6,833 nt of DNA from Clostridiales bacterium. Its GTDB lineage: Bacteria; Bacillota_A; Clostridia; Christensenellales; Aristaeellaceae. The notes under the pieces were generated by a model, which had not been told where the DNA came from, ran no database searches, and saw only the letters and a list, made by a program, of their open reading frames with translations. Location: the NCBI GenBank assembly GCA_012514855.1, contig JAAYZL010000417.1, positions 1 through 6,833 on the forward strand, read 5' to 3'. A program made the position numbers and the translations under genes. This document shows, piece by piece, positions 1 through 4,791 of the stretch. The first letter of the stretch is position 1. Each line of letters opens with the position of its first letter.

Positions 1-4
1 AATT

Positions 5-80
5 GCCTTGGTAGCTCAGCTGGTAGAGCAGTAGACTGAAAATCTACGTGTCGGTGGTTCAACTCCGCCCCAAGGCACCA
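5..80 (+). tRNA. tRNA-Phe (anticodon GAA)
   Basis: This 76 nt cloverleaf decodes UUC/UUU phenylalanine codons. The acceptor arms are 5-11 (GCCTTGG) and 70-76 (CCAAGGC), with discriminator A77 and an encoded CCA at 78-80. The anticodon stem is GTAGA (31-35) with TCTAC (43-47), around a loop carrying GAA at 38-40. The D arm (GCTCAG...GAGC) and the TTC-A of the T loop are present. The A discriminator is the usual base for bacterial tRNA-Phe. It is first in a tandem group of three and lies one base from the next tRNA, so they are probably cut from one precursor. The promoter is not in the window. Confidence 0.97.
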
Positions 81-81
81 T

Positions 82-157
82 GCGGTAGTAGCTCAGTTGG
101 TAGAGCGCCACCTTGCCAAGGTGGAGGTCGCGAGTCCGAGTCTCGTCTACCGCTCCA
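82..157 (+). tRNA. tRNA-Gly (anticodon GCC)
   Basis: This 76 nt cloverleaf reads GGC/GGU glycine codons. The acceptor arms are 82-88 (GCGGTAG) and 147-153 (CTACCGC), with discriminator T154 and an encoded CCA at 155-157. The anticodon stem CCACC (108-112) pairs with GGTGG (120-124), around a loop with GCC at 115-117. U at the discriminator is normal for bacterial tRNA-Gly. It starts one base after tRNA-Phe and ends 18 bases before tRNA-Cys. Confidence 0.97.
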
Positions 158-175
158 GTTTTCCTGGCTAAGCGT

Positions 176-250
176 GGCGCCATAGCCAAGTGGTAAGGCA
201 AAGGTCTGCAAAACCTTCATTCGTCGATTCGAATTCGACTGGCGCCTCCA
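176..250 (+). tRNA. tRNA-Cys (anticodon GCA)
   Basis: This 75 nt cloverleaf decodes UGC/UGU cysteine codons. The acceptor arms are 176-182 (GGCGCCA) and 240-246 (TGGCGCC), with discriminator T247 and an encoded CCA at 248-250. The anticodon stem AAGGT (201-205) pairs with ACCTT (213-217), and the loop carries GCA at 208-210. The U discriminator is the known identity element of tRNA-Cys. It is last in the cluster and is followed within six bases by an intrinsic terminator. Confidence 0.97.
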
Positions 251-255
251 AATCG

Positions 256-301
256 ACAGCATCCGCAGCGCGGCGGCATCCGCGGCGGGTGCTGTTTTTT
301 T
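256..301 (+). terminator. Rho-independent terminator of the tRNA cluster
   Basis: An 11 bp stem pairs ACAGCATCCGC (256-266) with GCGGGTGCTGT (285-295), with one T-G wobble. The loop is 18 nt and GC-rich. The stem is followed by a T run to 301. It ends tRNA transcription just before the flotillin promoter. Confidence 0.93.
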
Positions 302-316
302 GTCGCCCGCCCTTCG

Positions 317-345
317 TTGACATTTCCGCAATTTTCCTGTAAAAT
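317..345 (+). promoter_or_regulatory. Sigma-A type promoter of the flotillin gene
   Basis: TTGACA at 317-322 matches the -35 consensus. A 17 bp spacer follows, then TAAAAT at 340-345, which matches 5 of 6 bases of the -10 consensus. Transcription would start near 352, giving a leader of about 36 nt. The promoter lies directly after the tRNA terminator, so the gene is transcribed independently of the tRNAs. Confidence 0.88.
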
Positions 346-387
346 GAAGTCAATCATGCATGGCTCGAAAGAAAAGGAGGAACAGAC

Positions 388-1776
388 ATGAGGTGGTTTG
401 ACCGGCTGGGGATGGACCCCTTGGAGATCGTGCTTTGCGTCATCGGGATCATCCTTCTGATCATGCTCTTCCCGCGCTACCACAAGGTTCCGCCGAACGT
501 CGCCCTGATCATCTCCGGCAAGATTCGGAGGAATTACAAGGTCAAGGACGCCGACGGAAACCTCGTCATCAAGAGGTTCGGCTACCGCATCGTCCGCGGC
601 GGCGCGACGTTCGTGGTCCCGTTCTTCGAGCGCGTCGACCGGCTGAGCCTGGGGCTCATGCAGGTCGACATCAAGACGACGCAGCCCGTTCCCTCGCAGG
701 AATACATATCGGTCGTGGTCGACGGCGTGGCGAACATCAAGATCGGCTCGGACGACGTGTCGATCGCGACCGCCGCGGAGCAGTTCCTCAACTGGAATCA
801 GGAGGACATCGCCACGATCGCGCAGCAGGTGCTCGAGGGCAACATGCGCGAGATCATCGGCCGTATGACGATCGCCGACCTCGTGCAGAACCGCGACAAG
901 TTCGCCGCGGAGACGAGCCGGGCCGCGAGCTACGACATGAGCAACATGGGTCTGGAGATCGTCAACCTCACGATCCAGAATTTCTCCGACCGCGAAGGCG
1001 TCGTCGAGACGATGGCCACGAGGAACATCGTCGAAAAGGAGCGCGACGCGACGATCGCGAAGGCCGAGGCCGAGCAGCAGGGCCATAGGGCGACGGTCGA
1101 GGCGGAGGCGCTGAAGGCCGAGCAGGACAAGGTGCTCGCGCTCAAGCAGGCGGACTACAAGATACAGGCCGACCGCGCGAAGGCCGACGCCGACATCGCC
1201 TACAACATCCGCGAGCAGACCGCCCGCAAGGCATTCGAGGAGGAGCGCGCGGCGGCGGAATTGATAAGGCTTCAGCGGCAGACCGACCTCGAGCGCCAGC
1301 AGGTCGAGATCGAGCGCCAGAAGCTCAACGTCGAGATCCGCGAGAAGGCGCAGGCGGAAAGGGACGCGCGCATCTTCCGCGCCGAAGCCGAGAAGGCCGA
1401 GCGCCAGGCCGTCGCCGACGCCGAGCTCTACCAGGCGGAGAAGGCCGCGGAGGCGATCCTCTTAAAGGGCAAGGCCGAGGCCGAGGCGCTCGATTTGAAG
1501 GCCGAGGCGATGAAGAAGTACGGCCAGGCGGCGATGCTCGAGATGGTCGTCGACAAGCTGCCCGAAATCGCGAAGGCGATCGGCGAGCCGCTCGCGCAGA
1601 CCGAGAAGATCATACTGTTCGGCGAGGGCTCGGCGACCGGGCTCACGCGCGATGTCACCGGCTCGATGCTCCAGACGTTCGAGGCGCTGAAGTCCTCGGT
1701 GGGGCTCGACATCCCGCAGCTTCTGAAAAACGTCGCGACCGGCGGGCTCGTCGGGAAGCAGACCAAGGAGGATTGA
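388..1776 (+). CDS. floT: Flotillin family (SPFH domain) membrane scaffold protein
   Basis: Bacterial flotillins are membrane-anchored scaffold proteins that oligomerise and organise functional membrane microdomains; they are not enzymes. The 462 aa product begins with a hydrophobic anchor at about residues 12-28, followed by the flotillin-type stretch KVPPNVALIISG (33-44). The SPFH/band 7 domain spans roughly 31-205 and includes RGGATFVVPFF (70-80), DGVANIKIG and ATAAEQFL. Residues about 214-375 form a long Glu/Ala/Lys-rich coiled coil (KAEAEQQ, KAEAEAL). The conserved tail starts near KKYGQAAMLEMVVDKLPEIA (376-395). Its length is close to that of Bacillus FloT. The ATG at 388 has an AAGGAGG site (374-380) seven bases upstream. 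Many flotillin genes sit beside an NfeD gene, but none is visible on either side here. Family membership is clear; the symbol is given by similarity to B. subtilis floT. Confidence 0.95.
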   Translation: MRWFDRLGMDPLEIVLCVIGIILLIMLFPRYHKVPPNVALIISGKIRRNYKVKDADGNLVIKRFGYRIVRGGATFVVPFFERVDRLSLGLMQVDIKTTQPVPSQEYISVVVDGVANIKIGSDDVSIATAAEQFLNWNQEDIATIAQQVLEGNMREIIGRMTIADLVQNRDKFAAETSRAASYDMSNMGLEIVNLTIQNFSDREGVVETMATRNIVEKERDATIAKAEAEQQGHRATVEAEALKAEQDKVLALKQADYKIQADRAKADADIAYNIREQTARKAFEEERAAAELIRLQRQTDLERQQVEIERQKLNVEIREKAQAERDARIFRAEAEKAERQAVADAELYQAEKAAEAILLKGKAEAEALDLKAEAMKKYGQAAMLEMVVDKLPEIAKAIGEPLAQTEKIILFGEGSATGLTRDVTGSMLQTFEALKSSVGLDIPQLLKNVATGGLVGKQTKED

Positions 1777-1802
1777 CGCGGCGAAAACCGCGAGGGGATA
1801 AA

Positions 1803-2054
1803 AGCCTGTTCAAAAACCCGCAAGGCAAGGAGCCCCATCGCCCGCCCCGCTTCGCGTCGCGGGTACGCGCCAGGATTTCGCTTCGCTCAATCCCCGGCGC
1901 TAGTCGCGCTACGCGCTCCCTTACCGCCCGCAAAAGAGGGAGCTTATCACGACAATAAGTGACCGACTTTTGCGGGCGAAGGCGACAAAGCAAGAAAACT
2001 ACTGCCCGTGCATCCAGGCAGTAGTTTTGCGTTTGCGGGGTTTTTCAACAGGCT
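1803..2054. repeat. Hairpin-rich intergenic element bounded by 21/22 nt inverted repeats
   Basis: The 280 bases between the flotillin stop (1776) and the trpB stop (2057) contain no gene. The left end (1803-1823, beginning AGCCTGTT and ending CCCGCAA) is the reverse complement of the right end (2033-2054), apart from one C/G mismatch and one extra C. Between them is a string of hairpins: CCCGC/GCGGG (1846-1850/1859-1863); GCGCC-GGATT/AATCC-GGCGC (1867-1877/1889-1900, small internal loop); GCTCCCT/AGGGAGC (1915-1921/1937-1943); a 12 bp pair (1925-1936/1967-1978); and a 12 bp pair (1995-2006/2017-2028). The right end stops two bases from the trpB stop codon. No target-site duplication is evident. 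The inverted ends are seen; a MITE-like or other dispersed repeat is an inference. The short stretch 1777-1802 holds only a 5 bp hairpin (1777-1792). Confidence 0.6.
1995..2028. terminator. Symmetrical hairpin, possible bidirectional terminator
   Basis: AAAACTACTGCC (1995-2006) pairs perfectly with GGCAGTAGTTTT (2017-2028) around a 10 nt loop. Read from either strand, the stem ends in TTTT, the form expected of a terminator shared by convergent genes, here flotillin (+) and trpB (-). The T runs are only four long, so efficiency is uncertain. It lies inside the inverted-repeat element. Confidence 0.55.
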
Positions 2055-2056
2055 GG

Positions 2057-3292
2057 CTACTTGAAGAACTTCTCCCCGCATCCGTAGTGCTCGAACACGT
2101 AGTCGATGTCCTTGTCGCCGCGGCCGCTCAAGTTCACCAGGATCGACCCGGTCTCGCGCTCGCGGGCGTAACGGATCGCGTAGGCCAGCGCGTGCGCGCT
2201 CTCGACGGCGGGAATGATGCCCTCGAGCCGGCACAAGAGGAAGAACGCCTCCATCGACTGCTCGTCGTCGACGGTCTCGTACTGGACGCGGCCGCAGTCG
2301 CGCAGGTACGCGTGCTCCGGGCCGACCGACGGGTAGTCCAGGCCGCTCGCGATCGAGTAGACCGGCGACGGCTGCCCGGCCTCGTCCTGCAGCATGATGC
2401 TCTCGAAGCCGTGCATGACGCCGCGCTTGCCGAAGGTCAGGCTCGCCGCGTGGTCGCCGACGGCGGTGCCCCTGCCCAGCGGCTCGACGCCGTAGATGTC
2501 GACCGGGTCGGACAAGAACGCCGAGATCAGCCCCATCGCGTTCGAGCCGCCGCCGACGCACGCCGCAACCGCGTCCGGGAGCATGCCGGTCATGTCCACA
2601 AACTGCTCGCGCGCCTCGACGCCGACGACCATCTGGAAATCGCGCACCATCTTCGGGAACGGGTGCGGTCCGACGACCGAGCCGATGCAGTAGATCGCGT
2701 CCTCGTACTCGTTGAGATAGCCCTCGAACGCCGCGTCGACGGCCTCCTTGAGCGTCCGGAGCCCGTGCGACACCGGCACGACGCGCGCGCCGAGCATCTT
2801 CATGCGCGTGACGTTCGGGGCCTGCTTCAGGATGTCGACCTCGCCCATGTAGATGTCGCACTCGAGCCCGAAGAACGCCGCCGCCGTCGCCAGCGCCACG
2901 CCGTGCTGCCCCGCGCCGGTCTCCGCGATCAGCTTCTTCTTGCCGAGGTACTTCGCGAGCAGCCCCTCCCCCATGCAGTGGTTCAGCTTGTGCGCGCCCG
3001 TGTGGTTCAGGTCCTCGCGCTTCAGGTAGATCTGGCACTTGCCGAGCGACCGCGACAGCCGCTCGCAGTGGTAGACCGGCGTCGGCCTGCCCTGGAACTC
3101 GCGGCGGATGCGCCGAAGCTCGCTGATGAACTGGGCGCTTCGGCAGATCGTCTCGTACGCGTCGCTGATCTCCTTGAACGCGGGCACGAGCTGCGGCGGG
3201 AGGTACTGCCCGCCGTAGATGCCGTAGCGCCCGTCCGGGGTCGGGAAGTTCTTGAGGTAATTGTCGAAATCGCGGTACGTCTTCTGCTCCAT
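2057..3292 (-). CDS. trpB: Tryptophan synthase beta chain (TrpB)
   Basis: TrpB is a cytoplasmic PLP enzyme that condenses indole with L-serine to make L-tryptophan, normally in an alpha2-beta2 complex with TrpA. The 411 aa product has the family landmarks: [13 protein letters not shown] (68-80), HTGAHKLNH with the PLP-binding lysine K102, AETGAGQHG with catalytic E124, GSVVGPHPF, the phosphate-binding GGGSNA (247-252), [15 protein letters not shown] (316-330, D319 in the closing loop) and SGRGDKD (389-395). Its length is near the usual 395-410. ATG 3292 is chosen because GGTGA (3302-3298) lies five bases upstream and the protein then begins like other TrpBs. A GTG three codons earlier is possible; longer versions would start inside the leader terminator. 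No trpA or other trp gene is adjacent. Expression should depend on the T-box leader upstream. Confidence 0.96.
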   Translation of the reverse strand: MEQKTYRDFDNYLKNFPTPDGRYGIYGGQYLPPQLVPAFKEISDAYETICRSAQFISELRRIRREFQGRPTPVYHCERLSRSLGKCQIYLKREDLNHTGAHKLNHCMGEGLLAKYLGKKKLIAETGAGQHGVALATAAAFFGLECDIYMGEVDILKQAPNVTRMKMLGARVVPVSHGLRTLKEAVDAAFEGYLNEYEDAIYCIGSVVGPHPFPKMVRDFQMVVGVEAREQFVDMTGMLPDAVAACVGGGSNAMGLISAFLSDPVDIYGVEPLGRGTAVGDHAASLTFGKRGVMHGFESIMLQDEAGQPSPVYSIASGLDYPSVGPEHAYLRDCGRVQYETVDDEQSMEAFFLLCRLEGIIPAVESAHALAYAIRYARERETGSILVNLSGRGDKDIDYVFEHYGCGEKFFK

Positions 3293-3297
3293 TTTGT

Positions 3298-3302
3298 TCA
3301 CC
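3298..3302 (-). promoter_or_regulatory. Ribosome binding site deciding the trpB start
   Basis: On the - strand GGTGA (3302-3298) matches the 3' part of the full Shine-Dalgarno sequence AGGAGGTGA, five bases before ATG 3292. It overlaps the competing GTG codon at 3301-3299, which has no good site of its own, so the ATG is favoured. Confidence 0.55.
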
Positions 3303-3353
3303 GGCCCGCGTGTTGGCTCGGGCGCATCCCTTCTCTTATTCTTTCTCCGATAC

Positions 3354-3392
3354 AAAAAGCCCCCGCCCGGCGTAAGTATGCCGGACAAGGGC
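3354..3392 (-). terminator. Regulated terminator of the trpB T-box leader
   Basis: GCCCTTGTCCGGC (3392-3380) pairs with GCCGGGCGGGGGC (3371-3359) over 13 pairs, three of them G-U, around an 8 nt loop. TTTTT (3358-3354) follows. Its 5' arm reuses the GC-CCUUG bases that complete the antiterminator, so the two structures exclude each other. Confidence 0.92.
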
Positions 3393-3631
3393 GAATATGT
3401 ATCGCGGTGCCACCTTGCTTTCCGGGTTTTCCCGGAATCTCACGGGATGCCAACACATCCCCTGCGCCGTAACGGGCGCAAACCGTCGTGCCATACTGGA
3501 ATCGCCGCCTCGCGGCCAACTCGTTCCGCACGCGCTCGATGGGCCATTTGACGGGCTGTCTCCCGCGGGGTTCGCAGCGTCCCCCGCTCTCTGAAAGGGC
3601 ATGGCCGCCTTTATTTCCATCTCATCGCTTT
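3354..3631 (-). promoter_or_regulatory. T-box leader (tRNA-Trp responsive) of trpB
   Basis: T-box leaders bind a specific tRNA and allow read-through only when it is uncharged. The - strand has the conserved core AAGGTGGCACCGCG (3416-3403). The antiterminator folds as CAAGG (3417-3413), bulge UGGCACC (3412-3406), GCGA (3405-3402), loop, UCGC (3394-3391), CCUUG (3390-3386). The variable base after UGG is C, which pairs with a G discriminator as in bacterial tRNA-Trp. In Stem I, GATGG (3621-3617) pairs with CCATC (3542-3538) and GGCGG (3609-3605) with CCGTC (3554-3550). They enclose an AAAUAAA x AAAUGGC internal loop whose UGG (3546-3544) is the proposed specifier. AGAGAG (3592-3587) and a GCGGGG/CCCCGC apical stem follow. 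Other hairpins are at 3480-3463 and 3461-3444, and a Stem III-like TTCCGGG/CCCGGAA at 3437-3420. The Stem I pairing was drawn by eye. Confidence 0.92.
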
Positions 3632-3637
3632 GCGGGC

Positions 3638-3666
3638 ATGATACCATCCTCGGAGAAAGTTGTCAA
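3638..3666 (-). promoter_or_regulatory. trpB: Promoter of the trpB T-box transcript
   Basis: On the - strand, TTGACA (3666-3661) is a perfect -35 box. A 17 bp spacer and TATCAT (3643-3638, 5 of 6 to consensus) follow. The start would fall near 3631, a few bases before Stem I of the leader. Its -35 box lies three bases from that of the divergent gene. Confidence 0.88.
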
Positions 3667-3669
3667 GCT

Positions 3670-3698
3670 TTGACAGATGTAAAATTTTGTGATATAAT
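3670..3698 (+). promoter_or_regulatory. Full-consensus promoter of the membrane protein gene
   Basis: TTGACA (3670-3675), a 17 bp spacer and TATAAT (3693-3698) match both boxes exactly. The start would be near 3705, leaving a leader of about 36 nt. Such a promoter should be strong unless something restrains it. Confidence 0.92.
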
Positions 3699-3727
3699 GG
3701 GGCGGGCACCGCATGGGAACCGCTTAT

Positions 3728-3732
3728 GGAGG
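3728..3732 (+). promoter_or_regulatory. Shine-Dalgarno site deciding the start at 3741
   Basis: GGAGG (3728-3732) lies eight bases before ATG 3741. The upstream in-frame ATG at 3726 overlaps this site and has no ribosome binding site of its own, so 3741 is the better start. Confidence 0.85.
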
Positions 3733-3740
3733 AAAAGGCC

Positions 3741-4685
3741 ATGAGGATTGCGAAGCGCCTCGGGATCGCCGCGCTGTGCGCGTTTTTTGCGGGAATCCTG
3801 CTCTACGGGTTTTACCTGTACGGGAGTTTCTACGCGACGCCGTGGAGGGCCGCCCTGCCATACGCGTGGCTCGCGGGATGCGCCGCCGTCCCGACGGGCG
3901 CGGGGCTGGGCATCGCGTCCCTTTGCAAGCGGATCAAGCACGCCAACCCCTTCCGGGCAAAGAAGCGCCGCGTACTGCGCTCGGCCGGCTGGATCGCGGC
4001 ATTCGCGGGCTGCGCGGGCGCGCTCTTCCTGACTCTTTTGATGCTCGCGTTGCCCGTGGTTGTGGGATTTTTGACGGCGGGATGGGACTTCAAGCCATAC
4101 CAATCCCCCTCCCCGGACGGGCAATACAACTTGGACGTGCGGTGCGTGCGCGACGAGCGGGGCAATGCCGTGTCCGCGGAGTTCTCCGTGCTGGACGCGG
4201 AGACCGGCGAACCGTTGTACGGCTGTCCGGGCATGTGGCGCACGTGGGACCTCTGGGGCATCGACTGGCTGTGCGACGGGACGGTGCTCGTCGATTCGAG
4301 CGACGTCGGGAAGATGCGCTACGGGCCGGACGAGGACGGCGTCTGGGCGGAATTGGACAGCTCCGCCGCCCCGTCCGGGATGCCCATTTCCCGGAATGAC
4401 CATTTGCAGGTCTACATGGAAAACGGCTGGCGTGCGGTTGCGATCGCGGGCAATCCCCCGAGCCTGATGTCCTTTGACGCGGAGGGGAAGCTGCGCCTCG
4501 ACACCGACCACCACCGCGCGAATTACGCGCAGCTCGCCGCTTTGCTCAAGAAAGGCGACTACGATGCGCTCCGACGCCTCCGGATGGGGTGGGACGCCGA
4601 CGGCGCCGCGCGCTACGTCACGAGGGACGCCTACGACGTGACGATGAAGGGATTCGAGATTCTCAGCGCGGAAAAGCTGTTCTGA
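3741..4685 (+). CDS. Unrecognised membrane protein, about three membrane segments
   Basis: I do not recognise this 314 aa protein with certainty. Hydrophobic stretches lie at about residues 7-29, 40-62 and 84-112, and a soluble part covers about 115-314. The basic N-terminus (MRIAKR) and the basic loop after the second segment (KRIKHANPFRAKKRR, 63-77) point to the inside, which would put the soluble part outside the membrane. That part begins with QSPSPDGQYNLDVR (121-134), a pattern common in extracytoplasmic beta-rich domains and reminiscent of DUF5412-type proteins; this resemblance is weak. It then has a Trp-rich patch (MWRTWDLWGIDWL, 165-177) and a helical C-terminus. No lipobox or catalytic motif is visible. 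It is transcribed alone from a consensus promoter, divergent from trpB, with no partner gene on its strand. Confidence 0.85.
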   Translation: MRIAKRLGIAALCAFFAGILLYGFYLYGSFYATPWRAALPYAWLAGCAAVPTGAGLGIASLCKRIKHANPFRAKKRRVLRSAGWIAAFAGCAGALFLTLLMLALPVVVGFLTAGWDFKPYQSPSPDGQYNLDVRCVRDERGNAVSAEFSVLDAETGEPLYGCPGMWRTWDLWGIDWLCDGTVLVDSSDVGKMRYGPDEDGVWAELDSSAAPSGMPISRNDHLQVYMENGWRAVAIAGNPPSLMSFDAEGKLRLDTDHHRANYAQLAALLKKGDYDALRRLRMGWDADGAARYVTRDAYDVTMKGFEILSAEKLF

Positions 4686-4694
4686 CCCCATGAC

Positions 4695-4726
4695 AAAGGG
4701 CGCCCCCGTTCCCCGCGAAGGCGCCC
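4695..4726 (-). terminator. GC-rich hairpin in the convergent gap, weak terminator candidate
   Basis: GGGCGCC (4698-4704) and GGCGCCC (4720-4726) form a 7 bp stem with a 15 nt loop. Read on the - strand it is followed by only TTT (4697-4695); on the + strand no T run follows. It could slow transcription leaving parC, or from the membrane protein gene, but is a poor canonical terminator. Confidence 0.4.
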
Positions 4727-4751
4727 CGGATTGCTCCCCTCGGTCGACCCC

Positions 4752-4778
4752 AAATCGCCCCCGCATTCCGCGAGGGCG
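4752..4778 (-). terminator. Hairpin downstream of parC, weak terminator candidate
   Basis: On the - strand CGCCCTCGC (4778-4770) pairs with GCGGGGGCG (4764-4756) over nine pairs, one G-U, with a 5 nt loop. ATTTG follows, so the T tract is short. It begins 14 bases after the parC stop codon, the expected place for a terminator. Confidence 0.45.
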
Positions 4779-4791
4779 CACATCCTTTCCT

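Noticed and set aside
5..250. tRNA genes as an integration site for a mobile element
   Set aside because: No partial tRNA copy, integrase gene or direct repeat of a tRNA 3' end is visible downstream; ordinary genes follow.
355..362. CATGCATG palindrome in the flotillin leader as an operator
   Set aside because: It is an isolated 8-base palindrome, likely by chance, and no regulator gene is nearby.
217..1086. Long open frame (about 289 codons) on the - strand opposite the flotillin gene
   Set aside because: It runs through tRNA-Cys and the terminator, its product is a low-complexity Arg/Asp/Val/His-rich sequence typical of GC-rich antisense frames, and the opposite strand encodes a clear flotillin.
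3293..3388. Longer trpB with a TTG start at 3388
   Set aside because: The extension would begin inside the T-box terminator stem and read through its T run. It adds 32 residues not seen in TrpB, and the downstream ATG has a usable ribosome binding site.
1970..3472. Open frame of about 500 codons on the + strand opposite trpB
   Set aside because: The product is compositionally biased (Arg, Val, Leu, Ala, Asp) with no domain pattern, and it overlaps the T-box leader and the conserved trpB frame.
3726..3740. ATG at 3726 as start of the membrane protein
   Set aside because: This ATG overlaps the GGAGG site that serves ATG 3741, and it lacks a ribosome binding site of its own.
3663..4781. Open frame of about 372 codons on the - strand opposite the membrane protein gene
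   Set aside because: Its product has Arg/Gly/Val/His-rich shadow composition. The + strand frame has a consensus promoter, a good ribosome binding site and plausible membrane segments.
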